NCBI RefSeq assembly: GCF_014698045.1
Contig: NZ_JACJSE010000005.1
Span: forward strand, 248,001-312,000
Source of the DNA: Aulosira sp. FACHB-615
Lineage (GTDB): Bacteria > Cyanobacteriota > Cyanobacteriia > Cyanobacteriales > Nostocaceae
Length of the DNA: 64,000 nt
Direction of reading: 5' to 3'
Positions within the stretch are counted from its first letter, which is position 1, and each line of letters begins with the position of its first letter. Below the pieces are notes generated by a model. That model was not told where the DNA came from and did not search any database. It was given only the letters and a program-made list of their open reading frames with translations. The translations under genes and the position numbers were made by a program. Of this stretch, positions 15,750 to 24,252 are shown one piece after another.

Positions 15750-18482
15750 ATGACTGCCATAAATTCAAGAACTAGTAATTCCCAACTCGGTTTGAGTATG
15801 GCAGATGTGTTACTGTTACCCCTACAGCAGCGCAAAATTGTCCAGTGGTTAATTAAGCATCCTGATAGCGTTACCCTCACCCAAGTCTCAATTCATTTAG
15901 ATTTAAATCAACAAGCAACTTTAGCTTTATTAGATGAATTAGTTGACGAAGGTTTTGTCCAGCAAATCTTAACTGGTGGTGAGGTGAAATATCGCGTTAA
16001 TTTGGCAGCAAAACGCGGTATTCAACAACAAAATCTGCAACAAACTCTTGCGCCGGGAAATCCTCTGGCGATTATTTTTAATCCTTCTGGTGATTATGCA
16101 GTCCAGGCTGGGGGAAAATTTGACCTGAATGTAACGGTTACTAATAAAGGTCAAGAAAGTGCCTTAATTGATATTTTTATTGATGAATTATCGCCGCAAT
16201 TAATTCAATGGTGTGATGCACCAAAGCAAAGGTTAGCACTGAGTCCAAATTCTGTGGGTGAGGTGTTATTTGAATTTCAAGTACCTGTAACAGCAATTCC
16301 CAGCACTTATAACTATGCAATTGTTGTTGATGCGCCGCTACATTATCCTGAAGATACGCCAATTCGACATGGGGCAAAAATTCAGGTTTTACCAGCAATT
16401 GAAACGGTAGTTAGAGTTAGTGACCCAACTTTTAGCTTACTACCTTTAACAAGTTCGCGATCGCCTGCCAAAATTCCCCCAGGCGGAATCTTGCAAGTTA
16501 ATGTTAATGTCCACAACCGTTCGGATAGGGTAGACAGATTTCGCCTCAGTTGTCTTGATTTACCCGAAGAATGGGTGAGTATCCGCTATCCCGAAGGCTT
16601 GGAAACCGCCGGACTTGTCATCCCGAATATGGGTTTGAATCTCAACCCTGGCGAGAAAGGAGAAATCTTACTCCAGTTTCAACCACCACTAGGCGCAAAC
16701 GCCGGACTTTATTACCCCAGCATCCGCTTGTATTCGGCGAATAATCCCGATTTGATGTTGTTGGATGTAATTTACTGGGAAATTTTACCGTCTTACCTGC
16801 TGAATGCAGAAATGCTGATTGTGGTAAATCGAGTGAGACGCAAAGGCGGAACTTTTGAAGTTAAATTCACGAATGCGGGTAATACTGTCAGGGAAATTAC
16901 TTGTGAGGCGGTTCCTGTCGATGAAGATCAGGTGTGTACTTACGTAACTTCGCCAACGGTTTTACGTGTATTACCAGGGGAAAAAGCTGCAACCCAAGTG
17001 ACAGTCACACCTGTGAAATGGTGGTATCGTCCCATGTTCGGCGCGGGAAGATTGCTGAATTTTCGCATTGAATTAACAGATCAGCAACAATTCCCTTTAC
17101 CAAACCCAGCGTTACCGGGAAGCTTAATTTGGGAACCGCGTCCGTGGTGGCAATTTTTACTCGTATTGTTGACGGCTTTAGGAATTATCGGTGCGATCGC
17201 ATTTTTGATTTGGCTGTGGTTATTCCGTCCCCCAGCAGTTCCTAAAATTTTGCAATTTCTCTCATCCGACGCTACTTATCAAGCATCCAACAATGATTTT
17301 ATTCGCCTAAGTTGGCAAATTCGCCACCCCAAAAAATTGCAAACTATATCTTTAACTGGCTTATTTGCTGATGGTACGGCGGCGGTACAACCAATAATTT
17401 ATACCTTTAACGGTAAACTTCCCCAAGAACTACAACCATTTTGTCAAATGGGTGCAGTGTTAACTTGTTCTAATGTACCCACAGATGCGCGTAAACCAGG
17501 AGAATATACTTTTCAACTACAAGCATTTGCTAATAATAATCCCGACTTACCAGCCGACACAATTAAAACCAATACGATTAAAATTGTCCCCATTCCCCCA
17601 CCGCAAATTTTAGAATTTTCCCCAGCACAATCTGTTTACCAAGAAGTTAAACCTAGCACTACCAAAATTAGTCCAGATACCATTCGCCTCAACTGGAAAA
17701 TTAACGATTTAGATAAAATCAAAGAATTACGAGTAATTGGGCGATCGCTAGAAAATTTAGTCAACAGTCCACTGCAAACTTATAATGTTACTCAAGGCAT
17801 CCCCGACATTATCAAAGCCTTTTGTAAACAACAAGATAATCAACTAAATTGTCGTAAAATTCCTGCTAACAATCGCGGCGCAGGCGACTATATATTTGAA
17901 CTGCAAGTATTTACCAAAACCGACACAGATAAACCAAGTATTACTCAAAAAACAGACTTAGTAAAAGTCCAACCTCTACCAAGCAAAATTCTCGAATTTA
18001 AAATTGATGGTAACAACCCACTACCAAAATATCCTATAGTAATTAATCCCCTTAAACCTAACAAACCTCTCAACTTATCTTGGAAAGTCGAAGGTAGTAA
18101 TAACATTAAAGTCGAACTTCTTCCCGCACCCGGAGACATCCCCCGTAACGGTACAATACCTTACCCAGTTAATCAACAACCCGGTAGCGAAACCATCACT
18201 TTACAAGTCACTAATTCCACTGGTGAAAAAGTAACTCGTTCCGTCACCATCGAAACTTTTTTACCACCTAATTCCGCAGCCAATCAACCACAACTACCAC
18301 AATTAGAAGGCGCAAAACCAGAAATTCCCACCCCACCCACACCCCCAACAACCCAACCCCCCGGAACTTCTCCCGGAACCTCACCATCTCCAACCAACAA
18401 CACCGCACCTAATCCTAACTCTCCCACACCTTCTCAACCAGATAAACTCTCACCCTTAGAACTCCCCCCAGGATTTGATTAA
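15750..18482 (+). CDS. Large single-span membrane protein: winged helix, Ig-like domains, Pro-rich tail
   Basis: About 910 residues from ATG 15750, which follows GGGGGT; a TTG at 15738 would add four. Residues about 17-90 resemble a MarR-type winged helix (QRKIVQWLIKHPDSVTLTQV ... LDELVDEGFVQQI ... GEVKYRV). Residues about 105-460 hold Ig/NEW3-like units (FDLNVTVTNKGQESALIDIF; ILQVNVNVHNRSDRVDRFRL; FEVKFTNAGNTV). One membrane helix at about 467-491 (FLLVLLTALGIIGAIAFLI). Residues about 500-830 carry three further beta repeats (LSWQI, LNWKI, LSWKV), then a Pro/Thr-rich tail. If the winged helix is cytoplasmic, the tail lies in the lumen or periplasm. It is 74 bases after the WD40 gene and probably its partner. 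Confidence 0.78.
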   Translation: MTAINSRTSNSQLGLSMADVLLLPLQQRKIVQWLIKHPDSVTLTQVSIHLDLNQQATLALLDELVDEGFVQQILTGGEVKYRVNLAAKRGIQQQNLQQTLAPGNPLAIIFNPSGDYAVQAGGKFDLNVTVTNKGQESALIDIFIDELSPQLIQWCDAPKQRLALSPNSVGEVLFEFQVPVTAIPSTYNYAIVVDAPLHYPEDTPIRHGAKIQVLPAIETVVRVSDPTFSLLPLTSSRSPAKIPPGGILQVNVNVHNRSDRVDRFRLSCLDLPEEWVSIRYPEGLETAGLVIPNMGLNLNPGEKGEILLQFQPPLGANAGLYYPSIRLYSANNPDLMLLDVIYWEILPSYLLNAEMLIVVNRVRRKGGTFEVKFTNAGNTVREITCEAVPVDEDQVCTYVTSPTVLRVLPGEKAATQVTVTPVKWWYRPMFGAGRLLNFRIELTDQQQFPLPNPALPGSLIWEPRPWWQFLLVLLTALGIIGAIAFLIWLWLFRPPAVPKILQFLSSDATYQASNNDFIRLSWQIRHPKKLQTISLTGLFADGTAAVQPIIYTFNGKLPQELQPFCQMGAVLTCSNVPTDARKPGEYTFQLQAFANNNPDLPADTIKTNTIKIVPIPPPQILEFSPAQSVYQEVKPSTTKISPDTIRLNWKINDLDKIKELRVIGRSLENLVNSPLQTYNVTQGIPDIIKAFCKQQDNQLNCRKIPANNRGAGDYIFELQVFTKTDTDKPSITQKTDLVKVQPLPSKILEFKIDGNNPLPKYPIVINPLKPNKPLNLSWKVEGSNNIKVELLPAPGDIPRNGTIPYPVNQQPGSETITLQVTNSTGEKVTRSVTIETFLPPNSAANQPQLPQLEGAKPEIPTPPTPPTTQPPGTSPGTSPSPTNNTAPNPNSPTPSQPDKLSPLELPPGFD

Positions 18483-18564
18483 AACTCATCTCTCAATTTC
18501 CTCTCTGCGCCTCTGGTTACTGAGCGAAGTCGAAGTATGCGTCTCTGCGTGAGATAAAAAAATC

Positions 18565-20907
18565 ATGAAACCCCATCTATTATTATTAACAATAACTCTC
18601 CTCCTCCTCTCCCCCCTTCCCGCCAAACCATTAGACGCACAACAATATCGCGCCAACTTACTCTTAAACCTCGGTAATAGACAACTCACAAACGGACAAT
18701 TTAAGTCAGCCTTAGCATCCTTACAAGAATCACTCAAACTATATCAAATAACAGGCGATCGCACCGGAGAAGCCACAGCTTTATTTCGCCTCGGTGACGC
18801 TTACTTTACTCTCGGTAGATATAGAACTGCGATTAACTATTACAACCAAAGTTTACAACTAACGCAAAATTTTCCTAATCAATCGCTGACAGTACAAATT
18901 TTTGAACATCTCAGCAATACATATATTACCCTGGGCGATGAAAAGTTAGCGAAAAAATATCAAACACAAGCCGCAGCACTTAAAAAAGAAATTGGTAATC
19001 CCGACAGAGAAGCAGCTTTTTTAGGTAATGTTGGTTTAGATCATGATGCGGCGACTGAGTATAAACAAGCGATTGCTTTTTATTCCCAACAATTTACAAC
19101 CGCCAAGGATAATAATAACTATCAACTGCAAATTGATTCTTTACAAAACCTCGCTGCAACTTATCGTAAATTAGGGCAATTTACCCAGGCGATCGCAACT
19201 TCTCAACAACAGTTAAAATTAGCCCAGCAATTAAATAATAGTACCATCGTCAGTCTGACCTTTAAACAACTAGCCGAAACCTATCAAACTCAAGGTGACT
19301 TTCAAGCTGCGATCGCTTTTTATCAACAACAGCTACAACTTACCGATAAAACACAAAAATCTGAAGTCATCCGACAACTAGGACGCGCTTACACTTTTGC
19401 CAAAGAATACGAGCAAGCGATCGCATTATATCAAGAACAATTAAACTCTGCTAAAGCAAATAAAGATAATTACACTCAAGGTACAGCTTTAAATAACTTA
19501 GCCTTTGTATATCTCAACTCAAACAAATTCGATGAAGCTAAAACGACACTGCAAACAAGTATTAAAACTTGGACATCGTTACGTTTAGATTTAGCTAACA
19601 CAATTGATTACGCTGCGGAACAAAACAATACCTATCGCTTACTACAACAAGTTTTAATTACCCAAAATCAGCCAGAAGCCGCCTTAGAAATAGCTGAACA
19701 AGGCAGTATTATGACATTCTTACAATTAATGGGAATGCGGTTAGCTTCTGAAGCTAAAGATAATAATTTAAAAACTGCACACAAGTCAATTATTTTACCG
19801 ACAATTATTGATATTCAAAAAATTGCTAAATCACAAAAAGCTACTTTAGTCAAATATTCTATTATTCCTGATGATGGCTTATATATTTGGGTAATTCAGC
19901 CAACAGGAAAAATTACCTTCCGCAAGGTCAAACCCACACCAGAAAATACCTTCACTTCCACTAATTCCATTCCTGAAATAGTTGCTAGTGTTCCTAAATA
20001 CCTGGGTGTGAATAGTCAAGAGAAACAAACCCAAAAGTTTGTCAATCCGTTATTACAATTACATCAACTATTAATTAAACCCATTGCTGATTTATTACCA
20101 GAAAATCCACAAGCCCAAATAATTTTTATCCCCCAAGATGAATTATTATTTGTGCCTTTCTCCGCTTTAATTGATATTTCTGGTAAATATTTAATTGAAA
20201 AACACCCAATTTCAACTGTACCAGCAATTCAAATCTTGCAGTTAGCTAAAGAACAACGAGGTAGAACAGGCGGAAGTAAAGTTGTGGTTGTGGGTAATCC
20301 TACCATGCCAAAAATTTCCCGCGCAATTAATCAAGCACCCCAACCTTTACCACAACTAATAAATTCCGAACAAGAAGCTTTAGCTGTTGCTGATTTATTT
20401 AAAACCAAAGCTTTCATTGGTAGTCAAGCAAGTAAAGCCGCAATACTTCCTTTATTACCCAAAGCTAAAATCATTCATTTAGCAACTTATGGTGTATTAG
20501 ATGATATCAAAAGACAAGGTATACCTGGCGGAGTTGCATTAGCTGGAGAAAATAACGGACTCCTCACCGCCAGCGAAATTCTGAATTTATATAACCAACC
20601 AAAAGGTAAACGTTTACGCGCTAGGTTAGCTTTTGTCAGTGCTGGTGAGCCTGGACATGGTAGCATAGGTAACGGCTTACTGGGTTTATCGTTAGCATTG
20701 ATGACATCGGGCGTACCTAGTGTGATTGTCTCGCAATGGGCAGCACCAGATACACCAACATCTGTGTTAACTACTGAATTTTATCGTCAGTTAAAGCAAA
20801 ACCCGAATAAAGCCCAAGCATTACAAAAGGCGATGTTAGCCACTATGAAGCAGTACCCTAATCCCAAAGATTGGGCAGGATTTAATTTAATTGGAGAATT
20901 ACATTAA
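18565..20907 (+). CDS. Exported TPR-CHAT protein with both catalytic residues lost
   Basis: 780 residues. Signal peptide at residues 1-22 (LLLLTITLLLLSPLPAKP). Tetratricopeptide repeats at about 28-340 (for example GEATALFRLGDAYFTLGRY). A CHAT domain fills about 500-780. CHAT peptidases carry HLATHG and SAC motifs; here they read HLATYG (Y642 in place of the catalytic His) and VSAGEPG (G694 in place of the catalytic Cys), while surrounding conserved text (GLSLALMTSGVPSVIVSQW; FYRQL; WAGFNLIGE) is kept. It is therefore a CHAT pseudo-peptidase, or has another activity. The TpsB-type transporter gene starts 85 bases downstream, and TPR-CHAT proteins often accompany such transporters in cyanobacteria. 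Confidence 0.9.
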   Translation: MKPHLLLLTITLLLLSPLPAKPLDAQQYRANLLLNLGNRQLTNGQFKSALASLQESLKLYQITGDRTGEATALFRLGDAYFTLGRYRTAINYYNQSLQLTQNFPNQSLTVQIFEHLSNTYITLGDEKLAKKYQTQAAALKKEIGNPDREAAFLGNVGLDHDAATEYKQAIAFYSQQFTTAKDNNNYQLQIDSLQNLAATYRKLGQFTQAIATSQQQLKLAQQLNNSTIVSLTFKQLAETYQTQGDFQAAIAFYQQQLQLTDKTQKSEVIRQLGRAYTFAKEYEQAIALYQEQLNSAKANKDNYTQGTALNNLAFVYLNSNKFDEAKTTLQTSIKTWTSLRLDLANTIDYAAEQNNTYRLLQQVLITQNQPEAALEIAEQGSIMTFLQLMGMRLASEAKDNNLKTAHKSIILPTIIDIQKIAKSQKATLVKYSIIPDDGLYIWVIQPTGKITFRKVKPTPENTFTSTNSIPEIVASVPKYLGVNSQEKQTQKFVNPLLQLHQLLIKPIADLLPENPQAQIIFIPQDELLFVPFSALIDISGKYLIEKHPISTVPAIQILQLAKEQRGRTGGSKVVVVGNPTMPKISRAINQAPQPLPQLINSEQEALAVADLFKTKAFIGSQASKAAILPLLPKAKIIHLATYGVLDDIKRQGIPGGVALAGENNGLLTASEILNLYNQPKGKRLRARLAFVSAGEPGHGSIGNGLLGLSLALMTSGVPSVIVSQWAAPDTPTSVLTTEFYRQLKQNPNKAQALQKAMLATMKQYPNPKDWAGFNLIGELH

Positions 20908-20992
20908 AAAATAATAAAAAAGATACATAAAATAGCAAAACCAGAAACAATAAATCTTACATAGGAGTGATTTTTTATAACCAAAATTTAAA

Positions 20993-22747
20993 ATGTCTAA
21001 TTTAAAATCTACCGTTTATTTTGGGTCATTCAAAAAACACATACATTGGCTATCTATCAGCCTGATTTTTAGTTGTGCTTGTGTTATTTTAGCTTCGCCA
21101 TCCTTAGCACAAGCACCAAATCCCCAAGGAAACCCCAATCAAGACCGCTTTCCCCAGCCAGGAACAACGCCAGAACCCTTACCGCCAGAATCACAACCCC
21201 CTATACAACCAACACCAACCCCAACGCCGGAAACTCCACCCCCAGAAAGTTCGCAAACGATAAAAGTAGAGAAAATCAATGTTACCGGGAGTACAATTTT
21301 CCCTCCAGAGAGATTCCAATCAATTATTCAGACTTTAGAAGGGCGGGAAGTCACAGTTGAAGAACTACGTAAAGCGGCGGATGCTATCACCCAACTGTAC
21401 CTTAACCAAGGCTACATTACTTCTAGGGCAATTTTGGTAGACCAAACCGTTAACAATGGAATAGTAGAAATTCGCGTCATTGAAGGGACAATCGAAAAAA
21501 TCGAAATTCAAGGTACAAAACGGTTAAATCCTGAATATGTGCGTAGTCGTGTAGCATTAGGTACAGGTAAACCGCTTTTAACTGCTGCATTAGAAGACCA
21601 ATTAAGATTACTCCGGGCTGATCCTTTATTTTCTAACGTTGAAGCTAGTTTAAGGGCGGGTAGTGGTGTTGGTCAAAGTATTTTGATAGTGCGTGTTACG
21701 GAAGCACAACCCTTTAATGCAGCTTTGACTGTTGATAATTATTCTCCTCCTAGCATTGGTTCGGAAAGATTGGGTGTGAATGCTAGTTACCGCAACCTCT
21801 CTGGGCTGGGCGATGAATTTAGTGCGGCTTATTATTTAACCACTAGGGGAGGCGCAAATATTTTTGATTTTAATTATCGCCTACCACTGAACCCGATGGA
21901 TGGGACTTTACAACTGCGAACCTCATTCAATGATACGAATGTTGTCGAAGAACCATTTGCGGGTTTCGATATCAGAGGAGAATCTCAACTCTACGAAATT
22001 AGTTTTAGACAACCACTAATTAGAACACCCCGTGAAGAATTTGCCTTATCTTTAGGTTTTGCGGTGCAGAATGGTCAAACCTTTACCTTTGCAGGGCCGA
22101 CACCCTTTGGTTTTGGGCCAGATGACGACGGGAACAGTCGCACCCGTGTAATTAAGTTTGGTCAAGATTATGTGGTGCGGGATCTAAATGGTGCTTGGGC
22201 ATTGCGATCGCTATTTAGTTTCGGTCTTGGTATATTTGATGCTACCAGCAATCCCAGCCCTATCCCCGACGGACAGTTTTTTAGCTGGTTAGCACAAGCC
22301 CAACGAGTCCAACGCCTGAGTACAGATAGTGTATTAGTCGCCCAAGCAGAATTACAACTAACCCCCAATGCTTTGTTACCCGCCCAGCAATTTGTAGTCG
22401 GTGGTGGTCAGTCAGTACGCGGTTATCGTCAAAACGTCCGCGCTGGTGATAACGGTGTGCGCCTCACCGTCGAAAACCGCCTGACAGTTCAACGCGATGC
22501 GTCTGGTAATTCCACACTGCAAGTTTCGCCTTTCTTTGATATGGCTTATGTCTGGAATGTGGATGATAATCCAAATACCTTACAACAACAAAAATTCATT
22601 GCCGGTATTGGACTGGGCGTATTATTTCAACCCATACCACAGCTTGATATCAAACTTGATTATGGGTATCCTTTGATAGACCTAGATGACCGGGGAAGCA
22701 ACGCCCAAGATGATGGTTTTTACTTCAGTGTTGGCTATCGGTTGTAG
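20993..22747 (+). CDS. ShlB/FhaC/HecB-type (TpsB) outer-membrane secretion protein
   Basis: 584 residues. Signal peptide about 1-40 (LSISLIFSCACVILASPSLA), a Pro-rich linker (about 45-85), then two POTRA domains (about 90-250; IKVEKINVTGSTIFPP, NQGYITSRAILVDQ, IEKIEIQG, LLRADPLFSNVEASL) and a 16-strand barrel ending FYFSVGYRL, with the terminal aromatic-x-Leu typical of beta barrels. VGGGQSVRGYRQN is the VRGY motif of the loop that lines the pore in TpsB proteins. It should export a TpsA partner across the outer membrane. No TpsA with a haemagglutinin-type N-terminal domain is in the window; the TPR-CHAT protein is its only partner here. Confidence 0.93.
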   Translation: MSNLKSTVYFGSFKKHIHWLSISLIFSCACVILASPSLAQAPNPQGNPNQDRFPQPGTTPEPLPPESQPPIQPTPTPTPETPPPESSQTIKVEKINVTGSTIFPPERFQSIIQTLEGREVTVEELRKAADAITQLYLNQGYITSRAILVDQTVNNGIVEIRVIEGTIEKIEIQGTKRLNPEYVRSRVALGTGKPLLTAALEDQLRLLRADPLFSNVEASLRAGSGVGQSILIVRVTEAQPFNAALTVDNYSPPSIGSERLGVNASYRNLSGLGDEFSAAYYLTTRGGANIFDFNYRLPLNPMDGTLQLRTSFNDTNVVEEPFAGFDIRGESQLYEISFRQPLIRTPREEFALSLGFAVQNGQTFTFAGPTPFGFGPDDDGNSRTRVIKFGQDYVVRDLNGAWALRSLFSFGLGIFDATSNPSPIPDGQFFSWLAQAQRVQRLSTDSVLVAQAELQLTPNALLPAQQFVVGGGQSVRGYRQNVRAGDNGVRLTVENRLTVQRDASGNSTLQVSPFFDMAYVWNVDDNPNTLQQQKFIAGIGLGVLFQPIPQLDIKLDYGYPLIDLDDRGSNAQDDGFYFSVGYRL

Positions 22748-23144
22748 AGGCTAGACATCCTCAGCACGTAGCCCTCAGACTGAAGTCTGGGGCTATACAA
22801 ACTAAACCCGCCTACGCGGGTTCAAAACACAATTATTTTCTAAAGAAAAAATAAAAATTGCGATCGCAATTTTTAAAATATAGTAAATTAAAAATTAATC
22901 TCCTGTATAAAGTCATTTCAAGTTAAAATTCAACAGGGGTTGCGCTACATTTAAAACCTGAAAAACTAGTATTTCAGCATTATTAATCATCGAAAAAAGT
23001 GTTCTATAAAACAAAATTGAGTCTTAAATTATCAGCTTGCAAAAATTGATCGCAGGTTGCCAAATTGTTGTCAAGGTCAAATATCTACTACGTCTCATTA
23101 GCAACAAACAACTTTAACAATTCACCTTATTCCTCAGAATTGAT
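22748..23144. repeat. Spacer with two small hairpins, otherwise AT-rich
   Basis: A hairpin at 22770-22794 (agccc-t-cagact / agtctg-g-ggct) is followed by aacccgcctacgcgggtt at 22805-22822; both are widespread Nostocales repeat fragments and may terminate transcription of the TpsB gene. The remaining 300 bases, including one HIP1 site (about 22860), show no gene. Confidence 0.65.
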
Positions 23145-23960
23145 ATGACATCAATAGCGGGTAAAACAGTACTTTTAACCGGAGCATCGGGTGGTATTGG
23201 TTCATTTATTGCGCGTGCTTTAGTAAAAGAGAAAGCGACCATCATTGCTGTTTCTCGTTCCCAAGCAAAGTTGGATGAAATCTGTACAGAAATAGCGGCT
23301 TTGGGTGGTAGAGGAATTGGCATTGAATTTGATATTAGCCAAGTAACAGAATTACCAATTTTATTACATCAAATTAATCAAGTCGCAGGTCAAATTGATA
23401 TTTTAATTAATAACGCTGCTGTTGAAAAATATCGACCCTTCCAGGACTATACTCTCCAAGATATTCAGTCTATTTTGACCACAAATTTAGTTGCGGGTAT
23501 GGAATTAACACGCTTGATTTTACCAAGTATGTTAGCGCGAAATAGTGGTCATATTGTGAATATTGCATCTGGTTCTGGTAAAAAAGGAATGCCATACAAC
23601 AGTATTTATTCAGCTAGTAAAGCAGGTTTGATTATGTGGACTGATGCTTTACGCCAAGAGTTAGCTGAGACAAATGTTGGTGTGTCGGTAGTTTGTCCTG
23701 GATATACGGAAACGGGGATGTTTTCAGCTTTGGGAGTACCTGCGCCTAGTTTAGCCCGTGTTGCACCACCACAAGAAGTTGCGATCGCAATTTTAAACGC
23801 CATCAAGCAAAATCAAGCCGAAGTAATTTTAGATGGCTTTGTTTCCAAACTTTTATTTTCTAATTTCCAGCTTTTTCCCAAATTTGGTGACTTAGTTTTT
23901 AAATGGATAGGTGTCACTAAACTCAACAAAACTTGTGCTGAAAAGCAAATGCGAGTTTGA
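23145..23960 (+). CDS. Short-chain dehydrogenase/reductase (SDR)
   Basis: 271 residues, classical SDR. Cofactor motif TGASGGIG (residues 12-19), structural motif NNAA (near 89), active-site Ser in NIASGSGKKG and the YSASK motif with catalytic Tyr and Lys near 157-161. The residues after the first strand (VSRSQAKL) include an Arg that favours NADP(H). The substrate cannot be told from sequence. The GMC oxidoreductase that follows on the same strand might act in the same pathway, but nearly 300 bases with a repeat element separate them. Confidence 0.92.
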   Translation: MTSIAGKTVLLTGASGGIGSFIARALVKEKATIIAVSRSQAKLDEICTEIAALGGRGIGIEFDISQVTELPILLHQINQVAGQIDILINNAAVEKYRPFQDYTLQDIQSILTTNLVAGMELTRLILPSMLARNSGHIVNIASGSGKKGMPYNSIYSASKAGLIMWTDALRQELAETNVGVSVVCPGYTETGMFSALGVPAPSLARVAPPQEVAIAILNAIKQNQAEVILDGFVSKLLFSNFQLFPKFGDLVFKWIGVTKLNKTCAEKQMRV

Positions 23961-24083
23961 TAAAAGCATTCAGAAGTCAGGAGTCAGAATTAAATTCTAT
24001 ATAACTGTCGGATAAATAAACGGTGAAACATCATAGTAAATCTGCGATTTACTGGTCTTAAATTAGTGAAGAGTCTTACCTAT

Positions 24084-24170
24084 GACTTACGCAATAACTC
24101 TCTCAGATTCTTATAGCTTCGTGTCCTTTGCGCCCTTTGCGGTTCGTTTTTTCATAATCTTGCGTAAGTC
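24084..24170. repeat. MITE-like element with 11-bp perfect terminal inverted repeats
   Basis: gacttacgcaa (24084-24094) is exactly complementary to ttgcgtaagtc (24160-24170). The interior carries gtgtcctttgcgccctttgcggttcg, the spacer repeat also seen at 10947 and 25850. No clear target duplication flanks this copy. Confidence 0.75.
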
Positions 24171-24252
24171 CTGTTACCCTTCGACAATCTCAGGGCATCG
24201 TTCCTAAATTCTAACTTCTCCATTCTTATTTAATTAACAGGTTTAAATATCA

